This document shows positions 7,655 to 16,361 of a stretch of DNA of 64,000 bases, one piece after another. Within the stretch, counting starts at the first letter, position 1, and every line of letters begins with the position of its first letter. Source of the stretch: Candidatus Magnetocorallium paracelense (GTDB taxonomy: Bacteria > Nitrospirota > Thermodesulfovibrionia > Thermodesulfovibrionales > Magnetobacteriaceae); assembly GCA_029001845.1 (NCBI GenBank), contig JAREWP010000055.1, positions 34,956 to 98,955 of the forward strand. The letters run 5' to 3'. Both the position numbers and the translations under genes were made by a program. The notes beneath the pieces were generated by a model. That model was given only the letters and a program-made list of their open reading frames with translations, was not told the origin of the DNA and made no database searches.

Positions 7655-9586
7655 ATGAAAGAATTTTTTAATTACAGAATAACCCACATTTTTTTGGTGT
7701 TAGCAATCGGACTTATTGCCTACGCAAACTCAATGAATGGTCCTTTTGTGATAGATGATACAAGAAATATCGTCGAGAATCCATTGGTCAGAGACCTGAA
7801 CTATTTTATCAATCTTTCAGAGGCAAAAACTGTTTGCCACAATGCAGATTCTCATATAACTTTGTATACCGCTTTCAAGTCAAGGTATATCGGGTATTTG
7901 AGTTTTGCTTTGAATTACTTTTTGCACGGATTAGAAGTTAAGGGGTATCATATTATTAACATTATCGTTCATCTGTCAAACGCCCTGTTAGTCTATTTTT
8001 TAGTACTTCTTACATTCAGTACCCCCTTTCTTGTTTCTTTATCGCATAGATATTCCGCCGATGCTGCTCTATTTACGGCATTGATTTTTGTTGCCCATCC
8101 TCTCCAGACACAGGCAGTTACCTATATTGTTCAGAGATTCGCCTCTCTTACAACGGTGTTTTATCTGCTGTCGATCGTGTTTTATGTGAGGTGGAGACTT
8201 GGGAAAGCAGGTATAAAGGAGTTCGGAAAAGAGAGAGGAAGGGTAGTAAAGCGGCCTTTCAGTTATTTATTGTCTCTGCTTTGCGTTATTGCGGCGATGA
8301 AGACAAAGGAGATCGCCTTTACTTTGCCTTTAATCATTATGTTATATGAGTTTGTTTTTTTTGAATTGGATTTTAAGAAAAATTTTGTCTGGTTGATCCC
8401 TTATTTGTTAACACTTTTGGTTATCCCATTGACTCTTTTTGTCATCGATCCCCCTGCCGGGAGCGCTGAAACGAAGATGAGAGTCGCTACCGATATTTCG
8501 CGCGCCGATTACCTGATGACCGAATTCAGGGTTATTGTTACTTACATAAGGCTTCTTTTTCTTCCTGTAAATCAAAGATTTTGGTATTACTATCCCATTT
8601 ATAATAATTTTTTCGATCCAAATGTCTTTTTCTCTTTCCTCTTCATTATATTTGCAGCAGGTGCGAGTTTTTTTCTTTTTCTCCGTTATCGATTTTCTCA
8701 CCCCTACTTAAGAGCAATCTTTTTTGGGATTTTCTTTTTTTTTATCGCATTATCGGTGGAGTCCGGTATTGTCCCTATTGCCGACGTTATTTTCGAGCAC
8801 AGGGTTTATCTCCCTTCAAGCGGTTTTTTTATCGCTTTTACAGTAGTGGTGTTTTCGATAGGGAGGCGAAAAGAGGTCGTTGTTTGTCTGAGTTCTATTA
8901 TACTTATACTGACTTTATTAACTATTCAGAGAAATAAGGTCTGGAGCAGCGAAATATCGCTATGGGAGTATGAAGTTTCGTTGAATCCCTACGATGGGAA
9001 ACTTCATAATGATTTGGGTAATGCCTATCTTCGTGAAGGGAGAGTCGATGAAGCGATCAAGGAGCTCAAAGAAGCGATAAGACTCGATCCGGAACATGTG
9101 GATGCATACTATAATCTGGGCTCTCTTTACGCTTCTCAGGGTATGGCGAAAGAGGCCTTCAGAGAGTTCGGATTTGCAATCGAAATAAAGCCTGATCATT
9201 TCAAGTCTCATCAAAATCTTGGCGTACTTTTAATGCGCAGCGGAAGACTCGAAGAGGCGGCAACCGAGTTTCGTCTGGCCCTTGCATTTAAAGACAATAA
9301 TCCGGAACCTTTCAAAAAGAGTCCCAATATCGCGTTGATTCATTATAACCTGGGTGTCGTGTTAAAAAAATTGAATCGTTTCGATGAGGCGGTCAGAGAA
9401 TTTCAGACTGCGTTGAGTATTCATCCGGATCATGCAAAGTCTCACTATTCTTTGGGAACGGCGTATGCTCTTTTGCAGAGATATGACGAAGCGATTTTTG
9501 AGATAGAAGAAGCCCTGAGGCTGGCGCCTGAAAATGAGGCTTTCAGGCAGGAGTTACAGAGGTTGACACATTTGCTCCGTAAATAG
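7655..9586 (+). CDS. TMTC-like GT-C membrane protein with C-terminal TPR repeats
   Basis: A 643-residue protein with membrane helices over residues 1-430 and five TPR units over about 440-640 (for example LGNAYLREGRVDEAIKELKE and LGTAYALLQRYDEAI). The N-terminal NGPFVIDDTRNIVENPLV, RYIGYLSFALNYFLHG, HIINIIVHLSNALLVY and FVAHPLQTQAVTYIVQR are the conserved blocks of the TMTC-like family (eukaryotic relatives are O-mannosyltransferases acting on cadherins). In bacteria the substrates are mostly unknown. The TPRs probably hold a partner or acceptor protein in the periplasm. Its last codons overlap the first unit of the hairpin repeat array that follows. Family assignment is firm, substrate open. 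Confidence 0.85.
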   Translation: MKEFFNYRITHIFLVLAIGLIAYANSMNGPFVIDDTRNIVENPLVRDLNYFINLSEAKTVCHNADSHITLYTAFKSRYIGYLSFALNYFLHGLEVKGYHIINIIVHLSNALLVYFLVLLTFSTPFLVSLSHRYSADAALFTALIFVAHPLQTQAVTYIVQRFASLTTVFYLLSIVFYVRWRLGKAGIKEFGKERGRVVKRPFSYLLSLLCVIAAMKTKEIAFTLPLIIMLYEFVFFELDFKKNFVWLIPYLLTLLVIPLTLFVIDPPAGSAETKMRVATDISRADYLMTEFRVIVTYIRLLFLPVNQRFWYYYPIYNNFFDPNVFFSFLFIIFAAGASFFLFLRYRFSHPYLRAIFFGIFFFFIALSVESGIVPIADVIFEHRVYLPSSGFFIAFTVVVFSIGRRKEVVVCLSSIILILTLLTIQRNKVWSSEISLWEYEVSLNPYDGKLHNDLGNAYLREGRVDEAIKELKEAIRLDPEHVDAYYNLGSLYASQGMAKEAFREFGFAIEIKPDHFKSHQNLGVLLMRSGRLEEAATEFRLALAFKDNNPEPFKKSPNIALIHYNLGVVLKKLNRFDEAVREFQTALSIHPDHAKSHYSLGTAYALLQRYDEAIFEIEEALRLAPENEAFRQELQRLTHLLRK

Positions 9587-9960
9587 ACTAATGCGAACCG
9601 GAAGCAGCAGTAATGTCCTGCCAAAACAAGCTGAAACTCGTAAACTCAAACACCACCTTGTTTTGGCAGGACATTACTGCTGCTTCTAACGATTTTCATG
9701 CTTTGTGGTGACTGGGAGATTTACTCCGAAAATAACCGGCATCGTGCCGGAATGAGCAGCAATGTCCTGCTGAAACAAGCTGAAACTCGCAGACTCAAAC
9801 ACCACCTTGTTTCATCAGGACATCACTGCTCATTCTGACAATTTTCATGCTTTGTGGTGAACCGGAGGTTCATGGGCGTTTATCCCGAAAATAGACGAAT
9901 GCTGCTTCTATACATTATTCATGCTTTGTAGTGACTCGGGGGAGCATGGACTTAATTCCG
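9575..9960. repeat. Tandem array of long-hairpin repeats filling the gap between two genes
   Basis: Three units. Unit 1 has a perfect 30-bp inverted repeat (9601-9630 with 9657-9686) around a 26-base loop. Unit 2 repeats this with 27 of 30 pairs (9750-9779 with 9806-9835) and a loop identical at 24 of 26 positions. Unit 3 (from about 9885) has lost the hairpin but keeps the lead (CCGAAAATAGACGAATG) and the tail (TTCATGCTTTGTAGTGAC). Several differences between stems 1 and 2 are paired, so base-pairing is preserved. The tail also occurs at 355-378. The region contains no gene. Confidence 0.85.
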
Positions 9961-9970
9961 TAGTGTTTAT

Positions 9971-11869
9971 ATGCAAAAAGAGATAAAAATTCAAGTCACC
10001 AGATTATCGATAATTGCGCTTCTTTTATTGTTTTACGCCTCCTTCCTTTACACGAAAATTGATTTTATTACCGACGACTTAGGCAGGCATATTACAAACG
10101 GCAGGATTGTATTAGAGGACAGAGGGGTTTTGTTTACAAATTTCTACTCCTCTTCCAACTACGATTTTCGTTTTATCAACCATCATTGGCTGTCAGGCAC
10201 GATTTTTTATGTTCTATATCTGGCAGGCGGTTTCAAGCTTATTGTACTATTTAAAATTGTTATCATGTCCATTACTTTTCTGATCGTTTTTAATCTCTCT
10301 TTAAGGCGATCGTCGTTTTTTGTTGTGTCTGCACTGTCTGTCCCATTCATAATTATACTCTCTCAAAGATCGGACGCCAGGCCGGAGATGTTTTCCTATC
10401 TCTTTATCGTTTTATTCCTCTATATATTGTTCGACTTCGAAAAAGGAGTTTCAAAGAAGATTTTTGTCCTGCCTCCTTTGCAACTTTTATGGGTGAACAT
10501 ACATATCTTTTTTTTTATGGGACCCTTTTTACTTTTGCTTTTCTTTATCCATAGTCTGATTCGAAAAAAGAGGGAGTCGGCAGTGATGTTGTTAAAGGCA
10601 GGTGGTTTGATGGCCGTCGTTTTGCCGATTAATCCCAATTTTATCGAAGGGGCGTTACACCCGCTCAACATTCTTGGAGAATATGGATATGAGGTAATTG
10701 AAAATGTTTCGCCATTTATCGTGAATAACCATATAGTAAGTATTTCGATAAAGACATACATAATAATGCTGCTCTTTTTTATTATTTCTTTCTTATTCGC
10801 CTTAAGACGGCAGAATTTCGTTACAACGACGCTTTCTCTTTTTGTTGTCCTTTCGAGTATTCTTATGCTTAGAAATCTGGCTCTCTTTGCTTTGATCGCA
10901 TTGCCTTTTATGTGCGAAAATCTTTCCCTGCTGACTCCCCGAAAGAAGATCGTTTTCCTCTCCATCATGCTTTTGCCGCTTATCTTTGTTTTCCAAAAAT
11001 CTCCCACAATAGTGAGAGAGTCCGGGGCAGGGATAAAAGATCAATCACCGGGGGCTGCCCGGTTTTTCGAGGAAAACAAGATTTCGGGAAATGTCTTTAA
11101 TAATTATGATATCGGCGGTTATATAATTTTTAACCACTTTCCCGGTGTCAGACCTTTTGTTGATAACAGGCCTGAAGCATATCCCTCTTATTTTTTTAAA
11201 GACACCTATATCCCAATGCAGAGAGACGATATGAAATGGCGCGCAATGGTGGAAAAATTCGATTTTACATCCATATATTTCAGTTCCGGGGAAAATACGG
11301 ATTTTGGAAGAGGTTTTATAAAGAGGCGTCTCAACGACAACGATTGGGGGCTTGTTTATGCTGACAGATTCGCCATGATTTTTGTCAGAAGAGACGCTTA
11401 TCCGGAATTATTCGAAAGAAGGATCACTGTTGCAAATGCAGAGGATACATTGTCCCGTCTTTTAAAGTCATCGGATATGCAGGATGTTTTGGCCGCTGCC
11501 GAACTGTCGGAACGCCTTGGAAGAGCAGATATCGCCGTAAAAACCTATGAGCATATTCTCTCTGTCGAACCTGACAATGTAAGAGCTCTTTTTTCGCTGG
11601 CTTCCGTTTTTTCGACAACCCGCTCTCGGGGGCTTTTAGAGAAATCTGCAGAGTATTACAGCAAGGCAATATCTTCCGGATATGACATACCGATGATTTT
11701 CAATCTTATGGGGAAGGTTTATTTCGATCTGAATGAGTACGAAAAAGCAAAAAACGCATGGCTTTCGGCATTGATGAGAAATCCTTTTGACAGTACGGCA
11801 GGTAATTACTATAAGCAGTTTAAAAAGCTGGACAGAAAGCATAATTTGACCGGGAGTAGAGGTGATTAA
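9971..11869 (+). CDS. Polytopic GT-C-like membrane protein with C-terminal TPR-like repeats
   Basis: A 632-residue protein with about ten helices over residues 1-350. The first periplasmic loop carries TDDLGRHITNGRIV and INHHWLSGTIFYVLY, a pattern seen in uncharacterised bacterial GT-C proteins where the acidic pair is the likely active site. A soluble part follows, with NVFNNYDIGGYIIFNHFPG and PFVDNRPEAYP, and then TPR-like repeats (about residues 515-620). Function is probably transfer of a lipid-linked sugar; donor and acceptor are unknown. It overlaps the next gene by 8 bp. ATG 9971 lies just after the hairpin array and has no clear RBS. Confidence 0.75.
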   Translation: MQKEIKIQVTRLSIIALLLLFYASFLYTKIDFITDDLGRHITNGRIVLEDRGVLFTNFYSSSNYDFRFINHHWLSGTIFYVLYLAGGFKLIVLFKIVIMSITFLIVFNLSLRRSSFFVVSALSVPFIIILSQRSDARPEMFSYLFIVLFLYILFDFEKGVSKKIFVLPPLQLLWVNIHIFFFMGPFLLLLFFIHSLIRKKRESAVMLLKAGGLMAVVLPINPNFIEGALHPLNILGEYGYEVIENVSPFIVNNHIVSISIKTYIIMLLFFIISFLFALRRQNFVTTTLSLFVVLSSILMLRNLALFALIALPFMCENLSLLTPRKKIVFLSIMLLPLIFVFQKSPTIVRESGAGIKDQSPGAARFFEENKISGNVFNNYDIGGYIIFNHFPGVRPFVDNRPEAYPSYFFKDTYIPMQRDDMKWRAMVEKFDFTSIYFSSGENTDFGRGFIKRRLNDNDWGLVYADRFAMIFVRRDAYPELFERRITVANAEDTLSRLLKSSDMQDVLAAAELSERLGRADIAVKTYEHILSVEPDNVRALFSLASVFSTTRSRGLLEKSAEYYSKAISSGYDIPMIFNLMGKVYFDLNEYEKAKNAWLSALMRNPFDSTAGNYYKQFKKLDRKHNLTGSRGD

Positions 11870-13661
11870 AAGAGAAACTTTGTTGGATTGCTTTGTTTTT
11901 ATTGTAATAGGGGGAAGTTTTTTTTATCTCCTCTCTGCGACGTGGTTAAAGTGGGGAGATCTCGTTGTCGATACAGGGCGGGAATTATGGCTTCCGGCTC
12001 AATTGCTCAAGGGGAAGGTTTTATATAGAGACCTTTTTTATGAATACGGTCCTTTGCCCCCCTATGTTATCTCTCTTTTGTATAAAGTATTTGGTGTTCA
12101 TATTAACACTATCGTTGGTTGCGGAATTGTATTAACGATTTTCATAAGCCTGTATCTATATAAGCTTTCTCTCTGTTTTCTGGGCAAGTTGGAGTCCGGC
12201 CTGGTCGTTGTCACATTTCTTTTTGCCTTTGCCTTTGGATATTATTTTTATGCAGGTATTTTTAATACAATCTTACCATATAGTTTTGCTTCTGTTTTTT
12301 TTCTTCTTTTCGCTATTACTGCCCTCTACTTTTTCGTTTTATTTATAAAAAAAGGGGAAAGGTATTATCTCTTGCTCTGGGTGTTCTCTTGTACTGCAAT
12401 GCTTTTATGCAGGATCGAGTTGTCTTTTTTATTATGGGGAGTTTTTTTAGTAGTTGCAATTATATTGGTTTTATTTAGAAGAGATTTGGGGGCAGGTCCG
12501 GCGGAGGTTACCCTTTTATTCCCTGTTTTAGCGGCCTTCCTGATTTATGCTCTCTTTTTAGTTTCCACCTCATCTTGGGAAGGATTTTATGAATCGACGA
12601 TTCATCATATCCTTTCGGTGCAGAAAAATTCTTTTAATGATGCCGTTTCAGGTATGGACAATATTGGCGGAAACACTTTATTAATGGTGAAATCTTTGAT
12701 TCTTCATCTGTTTTATATTTCCATAGCAGCAGGGGGAGTCATACTGACCGGACGTTTCAGGATAAACAGAGCAGGTCGGTTTTTTTGTTATCTCCTGACA
12801 TTTTGCGCATTATCAGGGTTCTGGTTTCATGTCGGTTATAGTGGAGAAGATCATATTCAATACCGTCTTCTTCCGGTTATTATATTGTCAGGTGCAGTCA
12901 GTACAACTGTCGCTTTGTCAAAAAGAGTGGGGGACGATAAAAAGAACATAACGCTTTTGTCTGTTTTTCTCGTTGCTCTGGTTTTACTATTACGCAATTT
13001 TTTTTATTCTTCGCCACACAGTGTTTATGGATTCTATTTACTGGCAGTACCACTAATGGTATATTATGTATTTTTATTAAGGCTTACCTCAGAAGCGTTT
13101 CGTTTCATTTCTCCGAATTTTTCGGCGTCTGCTTTTTCGGGTATATTGATTGTTTTCTTTTTATTACTGATTATTCCTCATTGGAGAATATCTTCAAATC
13201 ATTATAAACAGCGCATGGCGTCGATAGTTACCGAAAGAGGAACTCTTTTCTTCATGCACGATCTCAGAACCGTACGGCTTTTTGAAGCTATCGATTTTTT
13301 GTCAAAACATGTCAGGCCTGAAGAGAGCATGGTTGTGATTCCCGAGGGGGTTGGCGTCAATTTTTTTACCGGCCGTGAGAATCCGTGCGGTTACTACAAC
13401 TTTACCCCGACTGTCGTCGATGTTATTGGAGAGGAGAAGATTGTTCATGAATTTAGTGAAAAGAGGCCGGACTATATTGTTATAGTTCAACGAAGGACAA
13501 CAGAGTATGGTTATCCTTCATTTGGTGTCGATTATGGTAATAAAATCAATGACTGGATTAAAGAAAAGTATGGCCTGAATAAGATTATAGGGAGTTATCC
13601 CTTTACCAGAGACGACGATTATGGAATTGCCGTTTATAAAAGAAGGCCGGAACGGCTTTGA
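11862..13661 (+). CDS. Polytopic membrane protein, probable GT-C glycosyltransferase
   Basis: A 599-residue membrane protein. After the first helix the loop reads WGDLVVDTGRELWLPAQLL, then KVLYRDLFYEYGPLPPYVISLLYKVFG. This D..RE and YRD..YEYGPL pattern is common in uncharacterised bacterial GT-C proteins (ArnT-like superfamily). About twelve helices run to residue 440, then a soluble tail of about 150 residues. Start is GTG 11862 with GGGAG about 6 bp upstream, overlapping the preceding gene. It lacks TPRs, unlike its neighbours. The activity is inferred from topology and loop pattern only. Confidence 0.72.
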   Translation: MIKRETLLDCFVFIVIGGSFFYLLSATWLKWGDLVVDTGRELWLPAQLLKGKVLYRDLFYEYGPLPPYVISLLYKVFGVHINTIVGCGIVLTIFISLYLYKLSLCFLGKLESGLVVVTFLFAFAFGYYFYAGIFNTILPYSFASVFFLLFAITALYFFVLFIKKGERYYLLLWVFSCTAMLLCRIELSFLLWGVFLVVAIILVLFRRDLGAGPAEVTLLFPVLAAFLIYALFLVSTSSWEGFYESTIHHILSVQKNSFNDAVSGMDNIGGNTLLMVKSLILHLFYISIAAGGVILTGRFRINRAGRFFCYLLTFCALSGFWFHVGYSGEDHIQYRLLPVIILSGAVSTTVALSKRVGDDKKNITLLSVFLVALVLLLRNFFYSSPHSVYGFYLLAVPLMVYYVFLLRLTSEAFRFISPNFSASAFSGILIVFFLLLIIPHWRISSNHYKQRMASIVTERGTLFFMHDLRTVRLFEAIDFLSKHVRPEESMVVIPEGVGVNFFTGRENPCGYYNFTPTVVDVIGEEKIVHEFSEKRPDYIVIVQRRTTEYGYPSFGVDYGNKINDWIKEKYGLNKIIGSYPFTRDDDYGIAVYKRRPERL

Positions 13662-13716
13662 ACCATATATATATGTTTGCAGTAATCTTTGGTTTTAGGT
13701 CAGTTAAGAAAGAGTA

Positions 13717-15720
13717 ATGGATCGGTACAAAGAAAAGAGTGACAAGACGAGAAGGAAGTATAGGGTTTTAGCTGTTTTTTTTCTTATTATCCTGCCGTTG
13801 GCGGTGTTTTGGGAAGTGAGCGGGTTCGAGTTCCTTTCCTGGGATGACGGGGCTAATATTTATGATAATCCTCGTTTCGATCCGGTCACATTAGATAGCA
13901 TTCTGCTTTTCTGGAAACAGCCCTTTTTAAGTCTATATATACCGGTGACCTATACCCTGTGGTCTGTGCTTGCCTGGATTTCTCATTACTTTATCTTGCC
14001 GGGAGACAGTGAAAAGATAAGTCCTCTTCTTTTTCATATGGCAAATCTGTATATTCATATACTCAATGGTATTATCGTTTTTTCCATTTTAAATATATTG
14101 AGAGCAAGGACTGAAGATAGTGCGGAAGTTACAGTCTGTACCTTTACATATAAATTGGCTCCCTGCCTGGGGGCGTTGTTTTTTCTGGTCCATCCAATCC
14201 AGGTTGAAGCGGTTTGCTGGATTACTGGGATGAAAGATCTCCTGTGCGGTCTTTTTTCTTTATTCGCTGTCAGGCAATATCTTGTTTACGCCGGTTTGCA
14301 CTCTTACACTGAAAGAAGGGGTACTGTGCGCACCGGGTCTTTTTATTATTGTTCGGCATTATTTAGTTTTGTTTTAGCCCTGTTGTCAAAGCCGGGGGCG
14401 GTAGTCATCCCTATATTACTTTTTATACTGGATAAGTGGATTTTAAAAAGGTCCTTAAAGGAGATTATTCTTTCATTAACAATGTGGTTTGTTTTATGCC
14501 TGCCGGCAGTAATAATTACTAAGATATCTCAACCGAACTTTACTTTGGATTTTGTACCTCCTCTATTGGAAAGGCCATTTGTCGCCGGAGACGCTGTTGC
14601 GTTTTATCTCTGTAAATTGTTTTTACCCTTTCATTTGGGCCCGGATTACGGTCGTTCTCCCGAATATCTCCTGACTCAATGGTGGGCCCGCCTTTCCTGG
14701 CTTTTTCCGGCGGGTGTTGCGTTTTTTCTGTTTTTTTTTAAAAAGTATCGCCATCTCCTGGTCTCTTTCTGGATATTTACTGTCGGCATTCTTCCTGTGC
14801 TTGGCTTTGTGCCTTTCGGATTTCAAAATTTTTCGACTGTAGCAGATCGTTATCTCTATTTATCGATGCTCGGGCCGGCAATAGCCATTTCGAGAGGTAC
14901 GGCACGAAGCGCCGGAAAGAATGTTTTTATCCTTTTCATAGTCGTTATTTCAATAATGGGGTTTGTCAGCCGAAATCAGGCAGAGTACTGGCGAAGCTCA
15001 TTTGCTCTTTTCAAGCATGCCGTTGTCGTGAATCCCGACAGCCCCGTGGCTTATAATAATGTAGGTTTTGCTTTGTATGAGCAGGGCAAATCTGATGAGG
15101 CGCTTTCCTATTATCTAAAAGCCCTGGAGCTCGATCCCGGTTATGCAGATGTCTGTTATAATCTCGGAGTGCTATATATGGATAATGGCTTACTCGATAA
15201 AGCCATTGTCTATTACAGGAAGTCTATTGTGTTGAAAGAGGACTTTACCGAGGCATTTAACAATATAGGTGCGACCTTGGCCAGGCAGGGCGCTTTTGAA
15301 GAGGCGATTTCATACTATCGCAAAGCTATTCTTATTGAACCGGATTTTGCAAATGCTCATTTTAATCTGGGCTATGCTCTCTCAAAGAGAGGGCGGGCCG
15401 AAGAGGCGGTCGTTCATTATTCTGCGGCGATTCGTTATAATCCGGGATATGGTGACGCCTACAATAATCTTGGCATTATTTTAGTCTCCCGCGGCATGCT
15501 CGATGAGGCTGTTTTGAATTATACAAAAGCAATTAGTATCGACCCCTCTTATACCAGGGCCTATAATAATCTGGCGAATGCGTTGATGAAACTGGGGAGG
15601 CGCAAGGAGGCGATAAAGCACTATCGGGAAGCACTTCGTTTGGACCCCGATAACAACGCCATCAGGAACAATCTGGAAATCGCTCTTCGAAATTACGGAA
15701 AGAATACTTCCATTAAATAA
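13717..15720 (+). CDS. TMTC-like GT-C membrane protein with six C-terminal TPRs
   Basis: A 667-residue protein. Residues 1-430 form the membrane part with SWDDGANIYDNPRF in the first loop, YIPVTYTLWSVL, FHMANLYIHILNGIIVF and FFLVHPIQVEAVCWITGMKDLL, the standard TMTC-like blocks. Residues 445-650 hold six regular TPRs, for example VAYNNVGFALYEQGKSDEAL and AYNNLANALMKLGRRKEAI. It is the last gene of the plus-strand membrane cluster and the one closest to the secreted Ser/Thr-rich protein at 16362-18011, which is a candidate acceptor by position only. ATG 13717 is preceded by AAGAAAGAG as a modest RBS. Confidence 0.85.
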   Translation: MDRYKEKSDKTRRKYRVLAVFFLIILPLAVFWEVSGFEFLSWDDGANIYDNPRFDPVTLDSILLFWKQPFLSLYIPVTYTLWSVLAWISHYFILPGDSEKISPLLFHMANLYIHILNGIIVFSILNILRARTEDSAEVTVCTFTYKLAPCLGALFFLVHPIQVEAVCWITGMKDLLCGLFSLFAVRQYLVYAGLHSYTERRGTVRTGSFYYCSALFSFVLALLSKPGAVVIPILLFILDKWILKRSLKEIILSLTMWFVLCLPAVIITKISQPNFTLDFVPPLLERPFVAGDAVAFYLCKLFLPFHLGPDYGRSPEYLLTQWWARLSWLFPAGVAFFLFFFKKYRHLLVSFWIFTVGILPVLGFVPFGFQNFSTVADRYLYLSMLGPAIAISRGTARSAGKNVFILFIVVISIMGFVSRNQAEYWRSSFALFKHAVVVNPDSPVAYNNVGFALYEQGKSDEALSYYLKALELDPGYADVCYNLGVLYMDNGLLDKAIVYYRKSIVLKEDFTEAFNNIGATLARQGAFEEAISYYRKAILIEPDFANAHFNLGYALSKRGRAEEAVVHYSAAIRYNPGYGDAYNNLGIILVSRGMLDEAVLNYTKAISIDPSYTRAYNNLANALMKLGRRKEAIKHYREALRLDPDNNAIRNNLEIALRNYGKNTSIK

Positions 15721-15798
15721 TGTCAGCAATGTATCTCAAAGCACATACTTTCGTACAACAGCTGTTGTAAGATAGACACATGACGGTTGGAAAAACTC

Positions 15799-15954
15799 AT
15801 GTCAGATAAGGATGTTCTTTATATGACTGATGCCGGCATGTTAGTTGCATATATATACTGGTCAGGTTGGCCGAAAATAACAGTTTCACAACCTTATACG
15901 AAGTGGATTTTCAATGCTTTTGATCAATTATCGACAGGCTGTTCAGGCGCCTGA
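15799..15954 (+). CDS. Possible 51-residue small protein
   Basis: The frame from ATG 15799 encodes 51 residues, including MLVAYIYWSGW and TKWIFNAFDQL. It has no strong RBS and no relative I recognise. It lies alone in the stretch between the TPR glycosyltransferase and the secreted-protein promoter. It may be a fragment or chance; I list it because nothing else explains this stretch. Confidence 0.2.
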   Translation: MSDKDVLYMTDAGMLVAYIYWSGWPKITVSQPYTKWIFNAFDQLSTGCSGA

Positions 15955-16093
15955 TAAATTAAAGAAAGGAGGAGGAAGAGGGAACGCCGACACTGAACTC
16001 TGTTGTGATATTAATACAATAAATGTATTTTTTTTGCCACAATCGGAGAGCTGAGTAATTAGAAAATAATAATAATAATTTCCCTGACGATGC

Positions 16094-16122
16094 TTGACAA
16101 AAACAAATCTTTCAATTATAAT
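16094..16122 (+). promoter_or_regulatory. Perfect sigma-70 promoter for the secreted protein gene
   Basis: TTGACA at 16094-16099 and TATAAT at 16117-16122 are separated by 17 bases: an exact consensus match. Initiation near 16129 would leave a 5' leader of about 230 bases before ATG 16362. That leader holds a small stem (TTCGGAT with ATCCGAA, about 16277-16295) and a short frame from ATG 16198 (22 codons). Confidence 0.85.
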
Positions 16123-16361
16123 ACTCACAAATTTCATATTTTATGGCCGGCTGGTTACATAGTTTAAAAAACATACCTAATAAAATGAGGATTAATATGT
16201 ATAAATACCCAGCCATCATAGCACATAATATAAAAGGGGGTGAGAGGCACAAAGATATACGGTGAATATATCCTGCATTCGGATGTTAAATCCGAAAACG
16301 AGCACTTTACTCTATTAAATTAAGTGTTTTTTTATTTAAACTGAAAGAAAAGGAGGTTTTG

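Noticed and set aside
9601..9686. Hairpin considered as an intrinsic terminator
   Set aside because: The 30-bp stem is too long and no T-run follows; the repeated units with shared loops fit a repeat element better.
9601..9835. Hairpins considered as integron attC sites
   Set aside because: They lack the RYYYAAC/GTTRRRY core sites, there is no integrase, and the flanking genes are operon members and not cassettes.
10420..11007. 195-codon minus-strand frame inside a glycosyltransferase gene
   Set aside because: It is rich in Lys, Arg and Ser with no family, and it lies fully inside a well-supported membrane-protein gene on the other strand.
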